Part shown: positions 1 to 6,367 of the stretch, piece after piece | Numbering within the stretch: position 1 is the stretch's first letter | How the letters are laid out: each line of letters opens with the position of its first letter | From: Methanobacteriota archaeon | GTDB lineage: Archaea > Altiarchaeota > Altiarchaeia > IMC4 > QMZM01 | NCBI GenBank assembly: GCA_021731385.1 | Contig: JAKFXM010000128.1 | Span: 1-7,237, forward strand | DNA: 7,237 nucleotides | Direction of reading: 5' to 3' | The notes under the pieces: model-generated | Database searches by the model: none | The model's input: only the letters and a program-made list of their open reading frames with translations | Told to the model about the DNA's origin: nothing | Made by a program: the position numbers and the translations under genes

Positions 1-1247
1 CCCACACCATCATGTGTTGCCTTCCTCCTGATTCCTGCAACATTAAGAACTACAGATGCAACCGGCTTTTTTCCAAGTTCTAGATTTAGTTTTAAGTCAA
101 TCAATTCAACAATTTTTTTCTCTTTTGAAGTTCCCAGTATGTCCTCTGAAATCGCAATAAGATCCTCCTCTACCACGCGCTTGCCCTTATCCCCCAAATC
201 CTTGATTCTTTTTGTAATTTCCCTTAACTGTTCAGGATTTACCCCAATTCCAAATTCCTTCAGTTTAGCTTCTATCCCATGAATTCCGACATGCTTCCCG
301 AGAACAAGTCTTCTTTTTGCCCCCACCATCTCCGGCTTTATTGGCTCAAAGGTCTCAGCCTTCTTTAGAACTGCATGAACATGAATTCCCGATTCATGGG
401 CAAATGCATTATCACCGACAATCGGAAAATTCGGCATAACCCTGATTCCTGTAAGTCTTTCAACTAATTTGCTTGTCCGATATATCTTTTCAGTTTCTAT
501 ATTTGTTTTTATTCCATAAAGAATTTCAAGAGACATGACAACCTGCTCAAGGTCCGCATTTCCCGCCCTCTCCCCAAGTCCGTTCACAGCTACCTGAACC
601 TCATTAGCGCCTGCTTCAACCGCCGCAAGTGTATTTGCAACCGCCATTCCAAAGTCATTGTGGCAGTGAACATCAAGGTCTACCTTTATCTCCTTTCTAA
701 TCTTGCTCATAAGTTCCTTCATTGCACTAGGATACATCACTCCAACAGTATCCGGAATATTTATAATTTCTGCCCCCGCTTTTTCAGCACCCTTACAGAC
801 CTTTATAAGATAAGGTAATTTACTTCTTGTAGCATCCATTGGTGAGAAAAGGCATTTAAACCCGTGATCAAGAACATAGCCCACCGCATCAATCGCCATC
901 TCATAAATTTCATCCTCTGTTTTTTCCATCTGATATCTGAGATGTTGTGGGGATGTTGAAATAAATGTATGCACAATATCAACATTAGCGTCAATGCATC
1001 TGTCTAAGTCCGATTTTAATGCCCTTGCAAGCCCGCAGATTTTTGAATTTAATCCTAATTTTGCAATACTCTGAACAGCACTAAAATCCCCCTCAGAAGA
1101 AGCAGGAAATCCGGCCTCAATTATGTCAACACCGAGTTCATCAAGGGCTCTTGCTATCTCCATCTTTTTCTCTAGGTTCAGTGCAACCCCGGGGGTCTGT
1201 TCTCCATCCCTGAGAGTTGTGTCAAAGATTTTGATTTTTTTTCTCAT
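1..1247 (-). CDS. leuA: 2-isopropylmalate synthase, 3' end beyond the window
   Basis: My translation from the ATG at 1247 gives 415 residues, open at the window edge. The family condenses acetyl-CoA with 2-oxoisovalerate, the first committed step of leucine synthesis, in the cytoplasm. Residues 10-20 read TTLRDGEQTPG (R13 and metal-binding D14). HCHND at 194-198 supplies two more metal ligands, GLGERAGN at 223-230 the asparagine, and HESGIH at 284-289 is typical of this branch. Residues from about 395 begin the LeuA-type C-terminal regulatory domain, cut after about 20 residues; full proteins have about 500. AGFP (45-48) and NIPDTVG (163-169) favour LeuA over citramalate synthase (CimA), and the regulatory domain argues against homocitrate synthase (AksA). 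The start directly follows the carboxykinase stop codon, so the two are surely co-transcribed. Substrate assignment within the family is inference. Confidence 0.88.
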   Translation of the reverse strand, partial: MRKKIKIFDTTLRDGEQTPGVALNLEKKMEIARALDELGVDIIEAGFPASSEGDFSAVQSIAKLGLNSKICGLARALKSDLDRCIDANVDIVHTFISTSPQHLRYQMEKTEDEIYEMAIDAVGYVLDHGFKCLFSPMDATRSKLPYLIKVCKGAEKAGAEIINIPDTVGVMYPSAMKELMSKIRKEIKVDLDVHCHNDFGMAVANTLAAVEAGANEVQVAVNGLGERAGNADLEQVVMSLEILYGIKTNIETEKIYRTSKLVERLTGIRVMPNFPIVGDNAFAHESGIHVHAVLKKAETFEPIKPEMVGAKRRLVLGKHVGIHGIEAKLKEFGIGVNPEQLREITKRIKDLGDKGKRVVEEDLIAISEDILGTSKEKKIVELIDLKLNLELGKKPVASVVLNVAGIRRKATHDGV

Positions 1248-3947
1248 TTACTCCTTAACAGCCTTCACTATCTCAGGATTCAATCCCTGAAATTTCTCAA
1301 GCCATTCAACACGTTCCTTTTTCAGTTTGCTGGCATAGAAATTAATCTGCTCCTGCGTGTAGAATTTTGACAATTCGAATTTTGACATGTCAACGCCATC
1401 AATAAATTTTGGCACCATTGTTCCAAAATAAGGCTCTTTTTTCCACTCTATTGTTCCTCTGACAATACCTCTTATAATTGCAGCCATCTCTGGTATTTGA
1501 ACCCTAAGCACTTTTTGTTTTATGACATTTATTCCATCCTCGTTTTTATCCATTATTTCCCCAACACCGCCCGTATTGAGTAGATAGCAGTGAATTTTCT
1601 CCGGGTATTCCTTTATGAATTCATAGAATCTGTTGCCCTCCCCGGAAAAGTCCCCTGTAATGAACGGATTTGTCCCTACCTCTCTTACGGATTCCCCTGC
1701 TTTTTTTGGATCACCACCAGAACTTTCAATCGATTCACCAAGCATAAATGTTGCTGCAGCCTGTTCAAGCGTTAATTTTGATGCTATTGGAACTACAGTA
1801 TTCCTCCTCGTGATAAATGCAATTATCAAACCATCAACCTCAGAGATTGGCGGCAGATTTATACTCGCTGCCTTGAAATCCCCAAAGTCATCCCTCTGCA
1901 TAATCCCCCTACCATTTCCTGTAAGGGTCTCATCACCAAAATAGACATTTCCCAGATAATCAACAACAACATTTTCAAATATGGCATCCGGCTTTGTTAC
2001 AGCATTATAGATCAAGGGTTGTATCTCCGGATTTATACCCTCTGTCTTCAGATAGAATCCTCTTTCAGTCCCCAGGGCAGAACAGTCATTCCTCATGAAG
2101 ACAACATCATCCTGTGCAATTTCCACCCTTTCCCCCTTTTCAGTCAAGCCATGATTATGGCATGTGTGCGTTGTCTTTCCTGTTGCAGTTAAACCGAAGA
2201 TAATCATGCTATATCTCTTTATCTTTCCTGTTTTACCTTCCCTTGCCATTATTATCTTGGCACCAGCATGGAGTCCCAGCATGCCCTCCTGCTTTGAGTA
2301 CCACATTGCCATCCTAAGGAAGCCCTTCTTTGCCTCCCCATAATAATCAGTGCCGAGAACAAATGTTACGCCAATTTCAGGAAATACAAGGATCTGCCTG
2401 TCTTTTTCCTGCCATTCAGGAATATAAACAAGATATTCCTTCGGTCCTTTTCTTCCTTCATTATGGGCAAAAAGTGTCTGATTTATCATGTGAGCTAATC
2501 GAACCATCTCTTTTCTGTGCGTCGAGACAAACATTGTGCAATGCGGGATAAAGTAGGGGTTGTCACCCATATTCGTCTCTGTGCAGACAAATGGCGCCTT
2601 TTTCAGGTACTCCTCAACTTCCTCTATAGTTCTTGACAAATTTTTTAGAATTTCCCTCTGGGCAGGATTTAATCTTGGTTGTAGAACCTTTTCTGATCCG
2701 ATATAAACAGTGAGATTTGCACTTCTGTTCTTAACGGTTGAGGAAAAATTGTAATTACCGAATTTTGTCTTTGTACCATATTGCTCTGCAATGCTTCTTA
2801 TCTCTTCAGGCTTCGGATGAATTACATTCGGGCTTTTGTCTAATTCCATGACAAGTCTCTTTACCCTATTCAGGTCAACTTCAGGTCTTATCTCCTTTTC
2901 GATCTTTACCTCTGCTTCTGACTCTTTAAATGCCTTGAGATACTCCCTTGAAGATATTATCTCTTTTATCCTTCTCTGAACATCAAAGAGTGGTTTTGCC
3001 GTATTTACTGCATAACATGCTGCAAATTTTAGAATCTCTTTGAAGAATTTTATCTGCATCGTCTTTCTTTCCTCATCCACAACCAGAATATGCGGGTTAA
3101 AGAATGGCTCCGGGGAATTAGCCAGTATTGACAATGCTTCATCAACCGACAACCTCCTTGCGATATTCTTGTCATCAGGATTTGGCTGAAGCAGGAGTAT
3201 AATCTTAATTCTTGTTGTATCTACGAATTTTTCCCCGCCGCCAATCCACCAGGGGTCCAGAATCAGGCGCGAATCCTCCCTTTTGCACTTTTTTAACAAT
3301 TCCTTAAGCCTTGGGCTGATTTTTGCAATTTCCGTATTGACATAGAATTTCCTTTCAGAAACAAGTGTCGAAATTCTTCCCTTCTCCCCGCCGATGTGTT
3401 CAACATAAATCCAGTCACTTGAATGAATCCTTGCATTCTCCATGTCTAAAATCAGGAAGGTGTTGGTTGTTTTCCCGGAACCTGAAGGGCCGGTTATAAT
3501 AATCCCATCACCGTTCACATCAACTAATGCCCCCCTTAGAAAATGAATCTCTTTCCGCTTCTCGGAGATATCCATCGCTATCCCCAGTGCCAAAGATCTT
3601 ATTGTCTCATAAACACTGTTATTGAAAACAATCCCAGTGTTTGTTTCCGAGTGATAGTAGATGTTAGGTTCTGTGTCAGATATTCCGTTAACTGCATAGA
3701 TTACACCATGAGGGCTTAGATTATGGTTAAACTCGGCAGGAAACCAGTTCTCCCTCCAGAAATCGTCAAGGTGCTCATCGTTTGTTCTCAGTTGTAGGAT
3801 AATGCCGTTTATATTCGCATTCCATGTATACAGAGAATCATAACCAAGGTACCTCTCAGCAAGTTTTACAAGTTCGTTTCTTTTTTTTAGTGTGATATTG
3901 TAATTCCGCCCTATATTCCCTGTATTACCTTTTGTTTTCTGATTCAT
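1248..3947 (-). CDS. HPr-kinase-like domain fused to ATP-type PEP carboxykinase
   Basis: The 899-residue protein contains two P-loop modules of the related HprK/PCK fold. Residues 1-340 hold a Walker A motif GPSGSGKT (153-160) and an HprK-like strand with D178. After a charged linker (about 340-390) comes an ATP-PEPCK core. KNRSANLTVYIG (406-417) may replace the PEP-binding TGRSPKDKF segment. GTDYYGEAKKG (532-542) and GLHAGA (558-563, H560) match the lysine and histidine metal-ligand motifs, GLTATGKTT (585-593) the nucleotide P-loop, D613-D614 the acidic metal site, and NGR (678-680) the ENTR arginine. The core reaction is oxaloacetate + ATP to PEP + CO2 + ADP. Normal enzymes have about 520-540 residues and no N-terminal kinase module. 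The role of that module is unknown; it may be regulatory or a second phosphotransfer site. The ATG at 3947 lies 41 bases after S8e and no ribosome binding site is visible. Confidence 0.85.
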   Translation of the reverse strand: MNQKTKGNTGNIGRNYNITLKKRNELVKLAERYLGYDSLYTWNANINGIILQLRTNDEHLDDFWRENWFPAEFNHNLSPHGVIYAVNGISDTEPNIYYHSETNTGIVFNNSVYETIRSLALGIAMDISEKRKEIHFLRGALVDVNGDGIIITGPSGSGKTTNTFLILDMENARIHSSDWIYVEHIGGEKGRISTLVSERKFYVNTEIAKISPRLKELLKKCKREDSRLILDPWWIGGGEKFVDTTRIKIILLLQPNPDDKNIARRLSVDEALSILANSPEPFFNPHILVVDEERKTMQIKFFKEILKFAACYAVNTAKPLFDVQRRIKEIISSREYLKAFKESEAEVKIEKEIRPEVDLNRVKRLVMELDKSPNVIHPKPEEIRSIAEQYGTKTKFGNYNFSSTVKNRSANLTVYIGSEKVLQPRLNPAQREILKNLSRTIEEVEEYLKKAPFVCTETNMGDNPYFIPHCTMFVSTHRKEMVRLAHMINQTLFAHNEGRKGPKEYLVYIPEWQEKDRQILVFPEIGVTFVLGTDYYGEAKKGFLRMAMWYSKQEGMLGLHAGAKIIMAREGKTGKIKRYSMIIFGLTATGKTTHTCHNHGLTEKGERVEIAQDDVVFMRNDCSALGTERGFYLKTEGINPEIQPLIYNAVTKPDAIFENVVVDYLGNVYFGDETLTGNGRGIMQRDDFGDFKAASINLPPISEVDGLIIAFITRRNTVVPIASKLTLEQAAATFMLGESIESSGGDPKKAGESVREVGTNPFITGDFSGEGNRFYEFIKEYPEKIHCYLLNTGGVGEIMDKNEDGINVIKQKVLRVQIPEMAAIIRGIVRGTIEWKKEPYFGTMVPKFIDGVDMSKFELSKFYTQEQINFYASKLKKERVEWLEKFQGLNPEIVKAVKE
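1251..1256 (-). promoter_or_regulatory. Shine-Dalgarno site of leuA inside the upstream coding end
   Basis: On the minus strand AAGGAG is followed by TAA and then the leuA ATG. The site therefore encodes the last two residues (Lys-Glu) of the carboxykinase and is separated from the leuA ATG only by the upstream stop codon. A spacing of 3 bases is short. It supports the chosen leuA start and suggests translational coupling. The other minus-strand genes in this group show no comparable site. Confidence 0.65.
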
Positions 3948-3988
3948 AGTATTTAGTGGATACTGATAGCCCCTAATTCCCCCGTATC

Positions 3989-4342
3989 CTATGCCAAAAC
4001 AGCATTTATTATCCCGTCCTGCCCGGGTCTTGAGGTAACCTTCAGGTTTATTTCACTGCCTTCAGGTGTCTTTGCCTTCAATATAGCCCCCTTTGTTATA
4101 ATGTTCCGTCTTATGAAATCCTTGTTGGCCGGATTTTCTGCAACCGTAAGAATCTCACACCTTACGGGTTTTTTGTCTATAATGGCATTTGCGTATTTTG
4201 CTGCTGTGAGCCGGACCTTACTGCCGTCACCCTTTACCCGTATAATCTTCCTTTTATCTCCTCCTATCGTGGTTTCTGCCGCCCCTCTTCCAATCGCATA
4301 TTTCCTTTTTTTATGCGCCTTGGTAATCTTTCCGTGGTACAT
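3989..4342 (-). CDS. rps8e: Small ribosomal subunit protein eS8 (S8e)
   Basis: S8e binds 16S rRNA in the small subunit of archaeal and eukaryotic ribosomes. The 117-residue product carries the family core: KKRKYAIG near residues 11-18, ETTIG at 23-27, RRNIITKGAI at 78-87 and VTSRPGQDGIINAVL at the end. I chose the ATG at 4342. A TTG at 4357 would add five hydrophobic residues, and an in-frame stop at 4379-4381 rules out a longer form. The N-terminus is about 10 residues shorter than in typical archaeal S8e: the basic WQGRS..PTGGR segment is missing and replaced by a short MYHGK start. It lies between the winged-helix gene (56-base gap) and the carboxykinase (41-base gap), an unusual place for a ribosomal gene. 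It has its own candidate TATA box. Confidence 0.95.
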   Translation of the reverse strand: MYHGKITKAHKKRKYAIGRGAAETTIGGDKRKIIRVKGDGSKVRLTAAKYANAIIDKKPVRCEILTVAENPANKDFIRRNIITKGAILKAKTPEGSEINLKVTSRPGQDGIINAVLA

Positions 4343-4379
4343 TTTTAATAAAAACAATGGAATAAAATTAGATTTCTGT

Positions 4380-4390
4380 CAATATAAATT
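4380..4390 (-). promoter_or_regulatory. Candidate TATA box for S8e
   Basis: The minus strand reads AATTTATATTG here, in the 56-base gap between the winged-helix gene and S8e. A start site 25-30 bases downstream would give a leader of about 10-15 bases before the S8e ATG, normal for archaea. It suggests that S8e and the genes after it can be transcribed without the winged-helix gene. The call rests on AT-rich match and spacing only. Confidence 0.4.
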
Positions 4391-4398
4391 CGGGCCCA

Positions 4399-4956
4399 TT
4401 ATATCCCGGACCCCATTAATTCTGCTACCTCCCTCCAGAACAGGAATTCATTATACAGGGTTATCCTCTCCCCAATGAATTTTCCAAAAAATTTTTTATC
4501 GGTTAATAAATCCCTGAACTCCCCAAGGGTTACGGATTTTATCACCTTGCTGTTTTCAAAGGGCCTTTTGATGCCATCAGAAACAACAACCAGGATATCG
4601 GATGTTGAGGCAAACAGAAATATCATCTGCACTCCTTTGGTATTTTCAAGAATATTCCCCGTTATATTCTCGATCTCCATTAAATGGGGATTCTTTCTGA
4701 AGAATTCCTGCGTCTTTTCAAGTTCAATGTATTCGAAAAATTTTCTTAGAATGGGATTCTGCAGATTTACCCTGAATAATGTCAGTTTTCCGTCTTTCCG
4801 CTTTTTAAGGAATTCCTTTTTTGCAAGCTCATAAAGATACCTGTGCGCATTGTCAACAGGTATTTCTGCCATTCGTGCTACATTCCTTATGTGAAATTCC
4901 TTGTCAGGTGCATCATGGAAGACCTTCAGCACCTTTTTTCTGCCATTAGGTATCAT
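4399..4956 (-). CDS. Winged-helix protein with degenerate nucleotidyltransferase-like domain
   Basis: The 185-residue protein begins with a winged helix (about 1-65): IRNVARMAEIPVDNAHRYLYEL looks like a helix-turn-helix and GKLTLFRVN like the wing. The C-terminal half resembles archaeal proteins that couple a winged helix to a minimal Pol-beta-type nucleotidyltransferase. In those, LFGSxxxG is followed several residues later by SDIDLLVV. Here the segment has collapsed to FLFASTSDILVVV (113-125): the glycine of GS is gone, the spacer is deleted and DID is reduced to DI. Catalysis is therefore unlikely. GERITLYNEFLFW (162-174) matches the usual conserved tail of such proteins. It is probably a DNA-binding regulator; its target is unknown, but a tandem repeat touching its own start codon suggests autoregulation. 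The winged-helix call is firm, the degenerate-enzyme call an inference from motif spacing. Confidence 0.7.
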   Translation of the reverse strand: MIPNGRKKVLKVFHDAPDKEFHIRNVARMAEIPVDNAHRYLYELAKKEFLKKRKDGKLTLFRVNLQNPILRKFFEYIELEKTQEFFRKNPHLMEIENITGNILENTKGVQMIFLFASTSDILVVVSDGIKRPFENSKVIKSVTLGEFRDLLTDKKFFGKFIGERITLYNEFLFWREVAELMGSGI

Positions 4957-4990
4957 TGTTATTAATTATAGAATGTTATCAATTATAGAA
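4957..4990. repeat. Two 17-bp tandem direct repeats abutting the regulator start codon
   Basis: Bases 4957-4973 (TGTTATTAATTATAGAA) and 4974-4990 (TGTTATCAATTATAGAA) are identical except for one T/C change and have no spacer. The first copy begins at the base next to the regulator's ATG (4954-4956). On the regulator's strand the distal copy contains CTATAATTG at a distance suited to a TATA box for a leaderless message. The repeats could thus be an operator overlapping the core promoter, most simply for the winged-helix protein itself. The repeat is seen directly; the function is inferred. Confidence 0.7.
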
Positions 4991-5010
4991 CATATGACAA
5001 TATAATAATA
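4991..5010. promoter_or_regulatory. AT-rich core of the divergent promoter region
   Basis: The segment contains TATAATAATA (5001-5010) on the plus strand and TATTATTATATTG on the minus strand. It lies between the divergent winged-helix and TYW3 genes and could serve as a TATA element for either. If it drives TYW3, the start site would fall near 5027-5035 and the message would carry the second and third hairpins but not the whole outer stem. The AATTATAG at 4981-4988 is an alternative TATA element that would include the full structure. Confidence 0.35.
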
Positions 5011-5110
5011 CGAAACTCTTTATTCGACACCAAAGGTGTCGAAGCTATGAATTTGCAAAGCAAATTCATATTAGAGTTTCGTAGCTATGATTTTGCTATG
5101 CAAAATCATA
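5009..5110. repeat. Nested inverted repeats: outer stem with two hairpins, then a third
   Basis: Four perfect inverted repeats are packed into 102 bases. The outer stem pairs 5009-5019 (TACGAAACTCT) with 5073-5083 (AGAGTTTCGTA), 11 bp. Inside it, hairpin 1 pairs 5023-5031 (TTCGACACC) with 5035-5043, 9 bp with loop AAA. Hairpin 2 pairs 5046-5056 (TATGAATTTGC) with 5060-5070, 11 bp with loop AAA. Hairpin 3 follows outside, 5086-5096 (TATGATTTTGC) with 5100-5110, 11 bp with loop TAT. The outer stem and hairpin 3 are adjacent but do not overlap. The structure could act as a structured leader of TYW3 or as a cruciform/protein-binding site in DNA. The pairing is read directly from the sequence; no known riboswitch class was recognised. 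Confidence 0.85.
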
Positions 5111-5115
5111 TAATC
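5036..5115. repeat. 40-bp tandem duplication ending at the TYW3 start codon
   Basis: Unit A (5036-5075) and unit B (5076-5115) align without gaps and match at 31 of 40 positions. Each contains one 11-bp hairpin (hairpins 2 and 3 of the larger structure), and unit B ends one base before the TYW3 ATG. Bases 5051/5065 form A-T in unit A, while the equivalent 5091/5105 form T-A in unit B, a compensatory change that keeps the stem. Two further differences lie in the loop. The pattern suggests an old duplication kept under selection for pairing. Confidence 0.8.
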
Positions 5116-5694
5116 ATGAAATCGAAATTCGGCAAGCAGAAAGCAACAGCAGTTAAAAAATTCCAGAACGCGTTGGATAGCGGGGAGGTTGATTCTTTAG
5201 TAGTTCCAATGATAAAGCATCTGAATTCACTTGAAGATTACTATACCACTTCAAGCTGTGCCGGCAGGATTTCCGTATTTCACGATGTTGGAACAAAAAA
5301 GGACAGTGACTGGCTGGGTAAGTGGCATCATGAGGTTGGAGTTGAGGATATAAAATCTGCGCTGAAAAGGATTCCGAAAAAAGGGATTGTCTGGTTTATT
5401 TACGAGCCATCAATCTTTCACATAGTTTCAAGGGATTTGGATAGTGCAGTAAGGATTGTAAATCTTGCGAGAAATTCCGGATTCAAAAAGGTCGGAGTTC
5501 AGTCATGTAAGCCTGAGAGATATCTTGTAGAAATCTGCAGTACAGAGAGGATTGATGCCCCTCTGATCGAAAGGGGAAAAATTTTAATTGATAAGAATTA
5601 CATAAAATGTATTGTAAAAATAGCAAATAAAAAATTTCAGAAAGGCAAGAAAAAACTAAAAAGGCTTGAAAATGCATTAAAATCGGAATTATAA
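5116..5694 (+). CDS. taw3: tRNA wybutosine-synthesizing protein TYW3
   Basis: TYW3-family proteins methylate N4 of the wybutosine intermediate on G37 of tRNA-Phe, using S-adenosylmethionine, and so help keep the reading frame. From the ATG at 5116 the product has 192 residues, within the family range. The signature motifs appear in order: YYTTSSCAGRI (42-52), WLGKWHHEV (66-74), EPSIFHIV (97-104), SGFKKVGVQSCKPERYLVEI (121-140) and a basic C-terminal tail. The frame is open back to an ATG at 5047, adding 23 residues, but those bases lie in the hairpin array and family homology begins with MKSKFGKQKA, so I use 5116. No Shine-Dalgarno site is visible. The gene diverges from the winged-helix gene and converges on the rhomboid gene. 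The symbol is the archaeal name for this family. Confidence 0.92.
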   Translation: MKSKFGKQKATAVKKFQNALDSGEVDSLVVPMIKHLNSLEDYYTTSSCAGRISVFHDVGTKKDSDWLGKWHHEVGVEDIKSALKRIPKKGIVWFIYEPSIFHIVSRDLDSAVRIVNLARNSGFKKVGVQSCKPERYLVEICSTERIDAPLIERGKILIDKNYIKCIVKIANKKFQKGKKKLKRLENALKSEL

Positions 5695-5712
5695 GATAGC
5701 AATCCTATAGAG

Positions 5713-5736
5713 GGTTTTGAATAATCCACAAAAACC
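5713..5736. other. Weak inverted repeat in the convergent gap, possible terminator
   Basis: GGTTTT (5713-5718) pairs with AAAACC (5731-5736) across a 12-base loop, about 20 bases after the TYW3 stop codon. On the minus strand the same place reads GGTTTTTG. Archaeal termination relies mainly on T-rich stretches, so this could end either convergent transcript. The stem is short and the call is weak. Confidence 0.25.
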
Positions 5737-5759
5737 GGCTAAACAGACATATCATCACA

Positions 5760-5773
5760 TTCCAAATTTGGAA
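5760..5773. other. Perfect 14-bp palindrome next to the rhomboid stop codon
   Basis: TTCCAAATTTGGAA is a perfect palindrome ending three bases before the rhomboid stop codon (5777-5779, TAG on the minus strand). It could fold as a 5-bp stem with an AATT loop at the 3' end of the rhomboid message, or be a dimeric protein-binding site. There is no T-run directly after it on either strand. Confidence 0.35.
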
Positions 5774-5776
5774 ATC

Positions 5777-6367
5777 CTAGTACCTGTAAACCCCATAAAC
5801 ATAGCTTTCAGATGAAACCTTTTTCTTCAGAAGGTAACCCGCAACCAACCCTGCTATCAAGCCGCCAAGATGACCCTCCCATGAAATTCCGGGATTAAGA
5901 GAGAGTATGAAAAAGCCCCCGATTACTGCAATCCAAAGGGGCATGGGGACTGCAAAGAATAAATAGACTGTTTGGTTTGGCCTCAATACTGCCAATGTGC
6001 CGCCGACTGCAAATATGGCTCCAGATGCACCAACCGTAATGGATGATGGTGGCGCAAGTAATATGACAAGAAGACTGCCAAGAATCCCGCCAAGGAAATA
6101 AACCTTTAAAAAATTATTTTCACCTACGAGTCTTTCAAGATATAGACCAAAGAAGAACAGGGTGAGCATATTATAGAGTATGTGATTAAAGCCAGCGTGT
6201 ACAAACATGCCCATTATTATCGTCCATGGCTGTTCAAAAACCCTAATCGGGCTCAGAGCAAAATTTTCGTATATGAGTTCCGGGCTTGCAAGTGTAAAGA
6301 TAAAAACAAGAACATTGGTCAATATCAGGAATTCTGTTGCCCCTATACTATAACCTATAATTCTCAT
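5777..6367 (-). CDS. Rhomboid family intramembrane serine protease
   Basis: The 196-residue membrane protein has about six hydrophobic segments and the full catalytic set of rhomboids, which cleave transmembrane substrates within the membrane. HAGFNHILYN (57-66) provides the H..N pair (H62, N66) that forms the oxyanion hole in GlpG. GASG (113-116) carries the nucleophile S115, and GHLGG (165-169) carries the catalytic H166. Segment 48-55 (WTIIMGMF) fits the usual W-T/R..T-x-F region before the first loop. The length is that of the minimal six-helix form with no extra domain. The ATG at 6367 overlaps the stop codon of the upstream remnant gene as ATGA, pointing to an original operon with coupled translation. 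No strong ribosome binding site is seen; GAGGGTG lies about 24 bases upstream. Its substrate is unknown. Confidence 0.93.
   Translation of the reverse strand: MRIIGYSIGATEFLILTNVLVFIFTLASPELIYENFALSPIRVFEQPWTIIMGMFVHAGFNHILYNMLTLFFFGLYLERLVGENNFLKVYFLGGILGSLLVILLAPPSSITVGASGAIFAVGGTLAVLRPNQTVYLFFAVPMPLWIAVIGGFFILSLNPGISWEGHLGGLIAGLVAGYLLKKKVSSESYVYGVYRY

Noticed and set aside
803..994. 63-residue minus-strand open frame
   Set aside because: It lies in another frame of leuA, whose own frame is open and rich in family motifs across the same bases.
1187..1197. Palindrome ACCCCGGGGGT-like
   Set aside because: It falls in codons for the conserved TPGV part of the leuA active-site motif and is explained by coding.
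1590..2551. Plus-strand open frames of 61, 103 and 73 residues
   Set aside because: They are antisense to the carboxykinase coding region and show no recognisable domain.
4343..4357. TTG start for S8e at 4357
   Set aside because: It adds MFLLK, which has no counterpart in the family and lies where the leader is expected; ATG at 4342 fits better.
4101..4834. Plus-strand open frames of 125 and 119 residues
   Set aside because: They are antisense to S8e and the winged-helix gene; the hydrophobic look of the first comes from reading conserved S8e codons backwards.
5483..5677. 64-residue minus-strand open frame
   Set aside because: It is a shadow of the TYW3 gene with no supporting signals.
5695..5776. 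Small RNA or tRNA in the convergent gap
   Set aside because: The gap is 82 bases and shows no cloverleaf or conserved RNA motif, only weak inverted repeats.
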